A program made the position numbers and the translations under genes. DNA of 64,000 bases from Calvatia gigantea. Lineage: Eukaryota; Basidiomycota; Agaricomycetes; Agaricales; Lycoperdaceae. Shown here piece by piece: positions 55,828 through 64,000 of this stretch. The number at the start of each line of letters is the position of its first letter. Position 1 is the first letter of the stretch. Location: positions 1,327,501 through 1,391,500 of the forward strand of contig JACAAK010000010.1 in the NCBI GenBank assembly GCA_025093985.1, in the 5' to 3' direction. The notes under the pieces are model-generated. The model did not search any database and had not been told where the DNA came from. It worked only from the letters and a program-made list of their open reading frames with translations.

Positions 55828-57947
55828 ATGGGTGGAGGTGCTGTTGCTAATGCTGCCTCGACTGCTGGGTATGCCCATCTCCTTGACCCAAACAGGAAAT
55901 GGTACAACAACAGGCGGTGGGTACTCTTTCGCCGAACAATCGGCTCGCCGACAGAACTGACGTGTCTCTCGTCACTCAGGATTATTATCCTCAATGCGTG
56001 GATTGTCCTTCTGTATGTTCCTCTTAGCTCCCTTTGTTGGGCTTGTCAAGCTGACCCGGTCTCTCTCAGCCTCATCACTTCTTCAACCAATGGTTATGAC
56101 GGAAGTATGATGAACGGTCTGCAATCCCTCACTCAATGGAAGTCCTACTTCCACAATCCTTCCGGCGGTAGATTGGGCCTCCTCAATGCCATCCAGGTCT
56201 GTCACCGACTGCCTTACCTTTTCGTGGCCTATATTGATCTGGTGACCTGTAGAACATTGGTAGTTTGGCTGCGTACCCTATCTCCCCTTACCTTTCTGAT
56301 GGTCTTGGCCGTCGTACTGCTATCTTCATCGGTGCTGCCATCATGTGCATCGCTACCGCTATCCAAACCGCCTCTCAATCTTCCGGCATGTTCATTGGCG
56401 CTCGGTGCGTTTAAACTATTTTTACCATTGTAACGAGAAGCTCAATATCCACATGGCAGTTTCTTGATCGGTTTTGGCCTTACCTTTGCTGGTAATAATG
56501 GATCCCTGTTCAGGATCTGCGCATTTGACTGACAAGCATCTAGCTAATGCCGCCCCCATGTTGGTTACTGAAATATCTTATCCCACCTACCGCGCTCCCC
56601 TCACTTCTGTCTACAACTCCCTTTGGTATTCCGGCGCTATCATGTTTGTCCGAACCCTTGTTTGGCACCTTGTTCCCGACTAAAAATGGCTTCATAGTGC
56701 TGCATGGACGACTTTCGGTACCTTCAAGATCGCTGGTAGCACTTGGGCATGGCGTATCCCTTCTGCCCTTCAAGGTCTTCCCTCAATCCTCCAAATCTGC
56801 TTGATCTGGTTTTGCCCCGAGTCTCCTCGTTGGCTCGTCAGCAAGGGTCGGGAATCTGAGGCTCTTAAGATCCTCGCCTACTATCATGCTGACGGCAATA
56901 AGTAAATTAAAATGCTCAACTAATCTGATTCACGCTTCTAATGATTAAATACAGTGAGGATCCTCTTGTCAAGTACGAGTTCGAAGAAATTAAGGCCGCT
57001 ATCGAGTTCGACCGCACCGTCGCTGCCAACATTGGCTGGAAGTCTCTCTTCACCAAGCCTGGCAACTTGAGGCGTCTCAGGATTATCGTTGCGCTCGCTT
57101 TCTTCTCTCAGTGGTCCGGCAACGGTCTTGTGTCATACTATCTCAACCGTGTCTTTGACGCCATTGGCATCACCGACCCAACCATCCAGCTCCTCATCAA
57201 CGGTATTCTCCAGATCTGGAACTTGGCATGGGCTCTTGGTGCCTCCTTCTTGGTAGACAGGATCGGTCGTCGCGTCCTCTTCTTGACCTCTGTTTCCGGT
57301 ATGGTCGTGTTCTTCACCCTCCAAACCGTCTGCTCGGCCCTCTTTGCGCAACGCGGGGACACCAATGCCGCTCACGCTGTCATTGCGTTCATCTTCTTGT
57401 TCTACGCCTCTTACGAGTATGTGATGCCTTTGGTGGTCCATTTAATATATGTTCTAACTTCGTTTTAGTTTGGCCTTCACCCCTCTCATCGTTTCCTACA
57501 CTGTTGAGATTTTGCCCTTCGCCATCCGTGCCAAGGGCTTCACCGTTTTCAACTTCGCCATTTCCCTCTCCCTCATCTTCAACCAATACGTCAACCCCAT
57601 CGCTCTCGGTATGTAGTTGCAATCAACAATTGGCATTAACTCATCTGTTTTTCGTCACCAGACACCATTGCCTGGAAGTACTACATTGTCTACTGCTGCT
57701 GGCTCGTTTTCGAGGGTGTCTTCTGCTACTTCTGTATGTCGTCGATTCTCCGTCGCATGGGATAGCCTTTAATATCTTCCCCTTAGACGTCATTGAGACC
57801 AAGAACCGCTCCCTTGAAGAGACCGCCGCCTTGTTTGATGGTGAAGATGCTACAGAACAGATCGCTCACATCGCCCACTCTAAGGTTGATGAGCCCCACG
57901 ACGAGAAGCACTCTGGCTCCTTCCAGGAGCACAAGACTGCCGCATAA
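55828..57947 (+). CDS. MFS sugar transporter (lactose permease/hexose type)
   Basis: This is a 12-helix major-facilitator sugar:proton symporter of the plasma membrane. About ten introns of 45-65 bp join in phase. Visible signatures are NGYDGSMMNGLQSL in helix 1, SDGLGRRTAIFIG (the loop 2-3 motif), a PESPRWLVSKGR motif before the central loop, FFSQWSGNGLVSYYLNRV in helix 7, DRIGRRVLFL in loop 8-9, and IETKNRSLEETAALFDG after helix 12. The last two motifs are sugar-transporter hallmarks. The PESPRWL and FSQWSGN variants point to the fungal lactose permease/hexose subgroup rather than the strict glucose transporters. A clear TATA box, C-rich leader and biased codon use suggest strong expression. 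No frame breaks. Confidence 0.9.
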
Positions 57948-60900
57948 GTGTCCAAAATACTCCATACGCATCCCCTCCTAGTTTTACACTGCCGCCTTTG
58001 TTATTGATGATGATAATGTGACTTCTGGTTTTCACACTGTGGCAGCCTTTGTGGATGCGTTGGTTTAGTGTCCGAATCTCGGGTTTTCATGACGAAAGAA
58101 CTTATCATATCCTCCTGTTCACTGTTCACGATATACCGAAATGTTTTCATGTGTCATGATTATTAGTTCTCCCCTCTTCCTTTCGACCTGTACTATTAAT
58201 CCACGAGGTCATTGCCGATGTAGTGGTGCATAAGTTCGTTTCCAACCCGTTCTCTTCGGCAATCTACCCTTCACAATTCTTTTCACCCCAGTTTAAACCC
58301 TCACAACCTGACCCCTACCTGACGAGTCTCGTGCTGCATTTGCTTTGTTCGTGACCCACAGATGATCGATCCGATTCATGAACTCGAGGGACGACTGAAC
58401 GACTTGAACTACCAGACCTAAGTGCATGACGCGAAGTTCGACCAGGCTACCATGTTTGTGCGACCCTGGATCATGACGGTCTCCAGTCTTCTTCAGCAAC
58501 CGCCAATGTGACGACATTCGCCCTGCATATTTTGGTCAGCTGAACACCACAATCTTCTCACTAGCGCCGATTAAACCGCAAACTAAAAGTTGTCCCCCAC
58601 CTTCTACCCGTCGTTTCTGCGGAGTTACACCGCAGAAACCGGTCGCCTTTGTAGGATGCATTGCGTGGAAAGAACTCACAGGAACAGACTGGCCCACTCT
58701 TTTGCGCATGGATTACTCCCAGAACCTGGAATTGGTCAGGCGCGTTCTGTGTCCCCTGACATAGTTATTCATGTGCGATAGAGGGCATTAGTGATAACGG
58801 AGACATTGTTTCCCAGGTGTTGCAGACGAGCGTGAGCGTTCAATTTACCGGGCCAAGCGTTGACTGGCTTCTGTTCTCATTTCCGATTTCGTGGGAAGAA
58901 AGGGAATCCGCCTCAAGTCCTCGGTCCGAAACATACTGGTCAGTGGTGGGAGCCGAGATTCTGGACCTGAACACCCATTCTTTTCATTGTGTGTAATGAC
59001 ACTAATTCGTAGCGGTGCCATGTGCGCCAGTCCCCGACTCTGGTGTTTACCACCATCAGGGTGATTGTAACCGTTTTATGCTTCAAGAAATTCTTTTTTA
59101 TGACATTGGTACTGAGTCCAGGCATTCCTTCCGCGACTAAACGTTCCATCCTTTGGATATCCTTTTATTTGATATTTATTCATTTATTTTCGTTTAAGTC
59201 TGCTGTAGGCTCAATTCAAGAACACAAGGTGATTTAACAAGGGAAATTTGAAATTCATACAAGTCAACCAATAATGTGCGATGAAGCAAGGGACTAATAC
59301 CGTATCACAGGACCAGCAAAAACGGAGAGAAGCATTGCTCAAGGGACGCCTTGCTTCGCAAAGGAGAAAACGGGGCTTGTTATGAAAATGGGGGCAGTGT
59401 ACAAGGTACCTTTATCCCCTTCGATTCAATTGGTGCAGACTGAAATTTCCAAATGACAATCCTTCAATTACTTGTGGGGTGGTACTCCACACAGGCGTGC
59501 GCTATCAATATCTTTCGATGCTCACACTCCCACAGTTCGATGTCATTTGGCAGAGACTTGTAACCATTTCAAGTCGACAGGACCCCCCTCTTACTTCGCA
59601 GAGTCGTGGACGGGGTAGATGGACACTTAACGGACTCTGAGAATTGAAGCCCAACGGGCGGGTGAAGTTAATATTCTGTCTCTATTTAAGGTCTGAGAGG
59701 GCCTTCATCAACCACTGATCCTCCAAGACTACACCTGAATCTTTGTTTTCCCATCGCCACCAACCGCCAGCGATACCGTCCCTAAGTAAAGGTGACTGAG
59801 CCGGTACCTCAGCTCTTCCGAACCTGGTGGACTACTATCACAATCACATCTGATAGACTGATACGAGAAGTCCGACCGCCGTCGCTCATATGAGGGCCTT
59901 TCAACCTCCAATGAAAGTAAACCAAGGATGTCCGCAGTTGTCCACCAAGGCCGCCCATCGCAAGAAATTCGGAAGTGTCAGCGACGAAAGGAAAGTAACC
60001 CCAAAAATACACCTCTTGTGAACTTCGTAGACCGAACTCAAACGCGTTTGTGGCTTCATGGAGATCGAGAAAATGTCTGAGCGCGGCGATATGGCGATTC
60101 TTCGCCTCCCTTCGTGGTCGAAATGATCGCTATCTCTGAAGCTCTGACCCCTGCCATCTTCGAGCCCCTTCAGGTAACAGTTTCGAAACTCGCGTGGTTG
60201 GCAGGACTTCTTATCGCAGCAATCACAGCGTTTTTTTACTCACACCTAACCATATCAACGGTGCGCCGGTGACGCTGCCTCTTGAAAGCTCCCTACAGTC
60301 CAACTGAACGGCAGTTGGCGTAAAGGGCCCTATGGACAATCTAGCTTGCAGTGTTGACAAAACGACGAAGGGTACTCTCTGACTCCGGTCTTCATTGGCC
60401 TCATAGGCAGACTGAAGTTATGTACATCAAGGTTTCGCACCTAACGCTCCGTATGCGTCCCAAGCTGTTGCGGTCTCCCAGGCTGGTGATATTCATAAGA
60501 TCCGCGCACTTCTTTGGCTTCTTGTCTTTGCTTTCTTCCCTCTTTCACCTGCGTCGGACGCGGATATGTCGGAGGTGCTATCACCGATCTGGGGACAATG
60601 ACCACTGTGTCACCGAACGATCTCGATATATTCTCTTGCCCCGGTTTATTCCTGTTTCAACTGTCATCGACTACCCTTCAAGCCCGTCTAATTCGCCGAG
60701 TTCAAATCTGAACCACCCCTTCATTTTTCCTTAATTTTTACGGCGCCTGGGTTCGATTATTGAGGCCCTTAGATGTCGCTCACACCGCAGCTTTCGTACC
60801 TGGGTGTTCATGCGCTCGTCCGATTTTTCCTGCCTAAGTTTTCCCGGAGCTCCATGGAAAGTTCGACAATAGTTGCGGATACCGGGGTGGAACGGGAGTT

Positions 60901-62873
60901 TGGATCCTTCATTTCACGGACACTGGGGATCCATATTTGAACGCCACGGCATCTCGTTCCTACTTCAATGCTATATTGTTGTGGTAGCCTCCAGTTTCCT
61001 GACCTCTATGTTTATCGTCTTGACTACGATCCTCATCGCTTGTAACTTCCTCGCACAATGAATTTACTGACCTACCATCCCACCAGGACTGCATTCGATG
61101 TACACATCATTCCCCTATGCAGAACAGCGCATAATGACATTTGGTCGCCGCCTGAGTTGCTCGACTTCTACACTCTTTAGCGATTATGTGTCGGAGTCCT
61201 TCCCCGTGATGCTGGGTCGCGGCAGTCCTCTCACTCTAGCTAGTATCGGAGGTTGCCCTGGCAGACCTTAATTCTCCAGCGGGTTTAGGTAGGATTCAGT
61301 TGCCTCCCGCCTAGCCACCTTTCCTCGCGATCTGGCCCTCATACGAATGGCCTTGGGAGTCGGAATACTTCATTCAGCGGGACTCATCACTTTATGTTCA
61401 CTTCAATTCGTTGTACTCTCGAATACCTGTATCGGAACGACTTATACTCTGTATCCATCCAAGGCGGGCCAGGGAGAGGGTTTTATGCCACCCAGTCGCT
61501 GATGGTGCATTATGCATTATGGCCGAGCGACGACATCGTCATCCAACATGACAGTAAATGCAATTTCACGGCCAACCCGCCCGACTTGCCGACCAATTTT
61601 GTAATGGTTCAGCTGCATACTTCGCGCGGCTGCAAACGCTACAGCCACCGTGGGCTTCAATCTCCAGGCCACACCTGTCACCGGGGACCTTTGCCCGTCG
61701 GCAGCACTCGATTATCAGTGTGCTGATAGCGTTCCAGCCCTAATTCAACTATTCCCGGTCAAGAACGAGGTGGTCGGTGGCAGCAGGTAAATCAAATCTC
61801 TGCATCGCTTATTTACTGCAAGTGAGCTTTACTGCTTCTTGCCAAAATCACGCTGTCGTAGGATATCAGACACGAGCGCTCTCATGTGCGCAGATCCTAA
61901 CTTCATCCTCAGGAAAGACAGCATAATTAAAAAGTTTATACTAACACAATCAGCGAAAAGGCAAGAAGAAGGGGAAGAAGAAGAGGAAGATATCAACACA
62001 GCAACGGGCAATGAAGACCTATGAGGACATTGAACTCCACGGGGAAACACACTGATAAATGGATAAGGGAATGTATATATATACCACAACCAGTTAAGGG
62101 AAAGGAAAAAAACACATTACAGAGTCGCTGAGAGACGAGGGGAGGAATAAAGGAGATAACTGACAACAGAAAAAGGACTGTGGTGGATAAAGCTAAACAA
62201 ATAAGAAGGGACAGGCGCTAATGAAGGTAAGTACATAGATGGAAACGAGGAGTACGAGGTTGCAGCAAGAGAGAGAAGAAAATGCGAGGCAGGACAGAGT
62301 GGACTATTCGATGATGACCACGAACCAATGGGTGACCAACCAACCAGCCAACAAAACACAGCATCCCGATTAAAAACCATACTAGCGAGTGAGGGAAGAG
62401 GAGGGGGGAGATTATACAGAAAATTATTGTCAAATGATGATCCACTTTTAACCGCCATAATCATCATTACTGTCCATCAACCACATCCACCGAGCGAAAA
62501 AAACCCCTTTCTTTCGGATTCCCTTATATGAGATCGACCGGAGGACTTGAACGGGCGCCGTCGATGGCAAATGGATAACGATGGGCGGAGAGAGATGATG
62601 ATGACACACGACGTTGCTGTTGGTATTGAAAAACGTGATGAAACCTGTTGTTGGCTAGCTGGAAAACCATTGCTGAAAACCGATTGAAAACCATTGACCG
62701 TTGACCAGTAAAAAGATTGAAGGGGAGAGAAAAAAGAGAACACAGATTGTCCACTGTTTTGGCTGCCAAACCCTCTTGCCGCTGCTGCTGTTGCCGCCGC
62801 TCATAATCCCCCCCCCTCCGTCTGATGTGACTTCCCACGCCTGCCTCATTGCGAGCTCTGTCCGCAACGCTGC
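57948..62873. other. nearly 5 kb without a supported gene
   Basis: Several frames of 60-130 codons occur (58590-58781, 60351-60734, 61394-61726, all plus), but they do not join through plausible introns and show no recognisable motif. The best protein-like stretch is at about 61430-61610 (YSVSIQGGPGRGFYATQSL, PPDLPTNFVMVQLH). A GAA-rich purine run lies at about 61964-61990. This may be an old pseudogene field or a fast-evolving gene I cannot parse; I see no tRNA, repeat or transposon ends. Confidence 0.35.

Positions 62874-64000
<1,127 letters not shown>

Noticed and set aside
61964..61990. GAA-rich run as a possible regulatory triplet repeat
   Set aside because: Short and imperfect; ordinary low-complexity sequence.

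Overview
The window looks like a filamentous basidiomycete chromosome segment, most likely Agaricomycetes. The genes are split by many short introns (mostly about 45-65 bp, GT...AG). The gene families are typical of mushroom-forming fungi: a NACHT NTPase, expanded tyrosine-kinase-like (TKL) kinases, F-box gene families, and an Atg11 and a two-RRM protein of the basidiomycete type. Exon models below were built by hand from splice sites and reading frames, so exon edges are predictions.

The left 25 kb is an accessory, decaying region. It opens with the 3' part of a NACHT NTPase gene (1-2048) whose Walker B region is frame-broken. A TKL kinase with intact catalytic residues follows (2536-4227), then a kinase-like gene with a helical N-terminal domain and an HGN instead of HRD/HGD catalytic motif (4645-6701). 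Next come a shredded kinase C-lobe (8210-8545) and a mosaic of pseudogenes: RPN3 (proteasome lid), a BAG-domain co-chaperone, an EDE1-like EH-domain protein and a coiled-coil protein. Four copies of one F-box-like gene family are interspersed, with a shared upstream sequence that also occurs alone. A 1.3 kb TA-flanked non-autonomous DNA transposon candidate lies at 19087-20374.

The middle (26-36.5 kb) holds a conserved-looking protein of unknown function (26440-28881, minus), a second, better preserved pseudokinase gene of the same type (31470-33830) and an intact zinc alcohol dehydrogenase gene (34946-36434, minus).

The right half is mostly ordinary conserved genes: a two-RRM RNA-binding protein (38478-41258), a secreted acid-sphingomyelinase-like phosphodiesterase (43829-46586, one frame break), the complex I subunit NDUFB7/NB8M (47202-47840), a hypothetical protein (48203-48978, minus), autophagy scaffold ATG11 (49542-54565, several frame breaks in its coiled coil), an MFS sugar transporter (55828-57947) and the 3' part of PP1 phosphatase (62874-64000, minus). 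The stretch 57948-62873 has no gene I can support.

The main biological lead is the NLR-like gene next to two paralogous genes that combine a putative four-helix-bundle N-terminus with a pseudokinase. This recalls the MLKL design of animal and plant necroptosis-type executors. It is an inference from motifs and architecture, not a demonstrated system. A second theme is the many single-base frame breaks: some lie in clearly dead copies, others in genes that are otherwise perfectly conserved, where assembly error must be excluded first.
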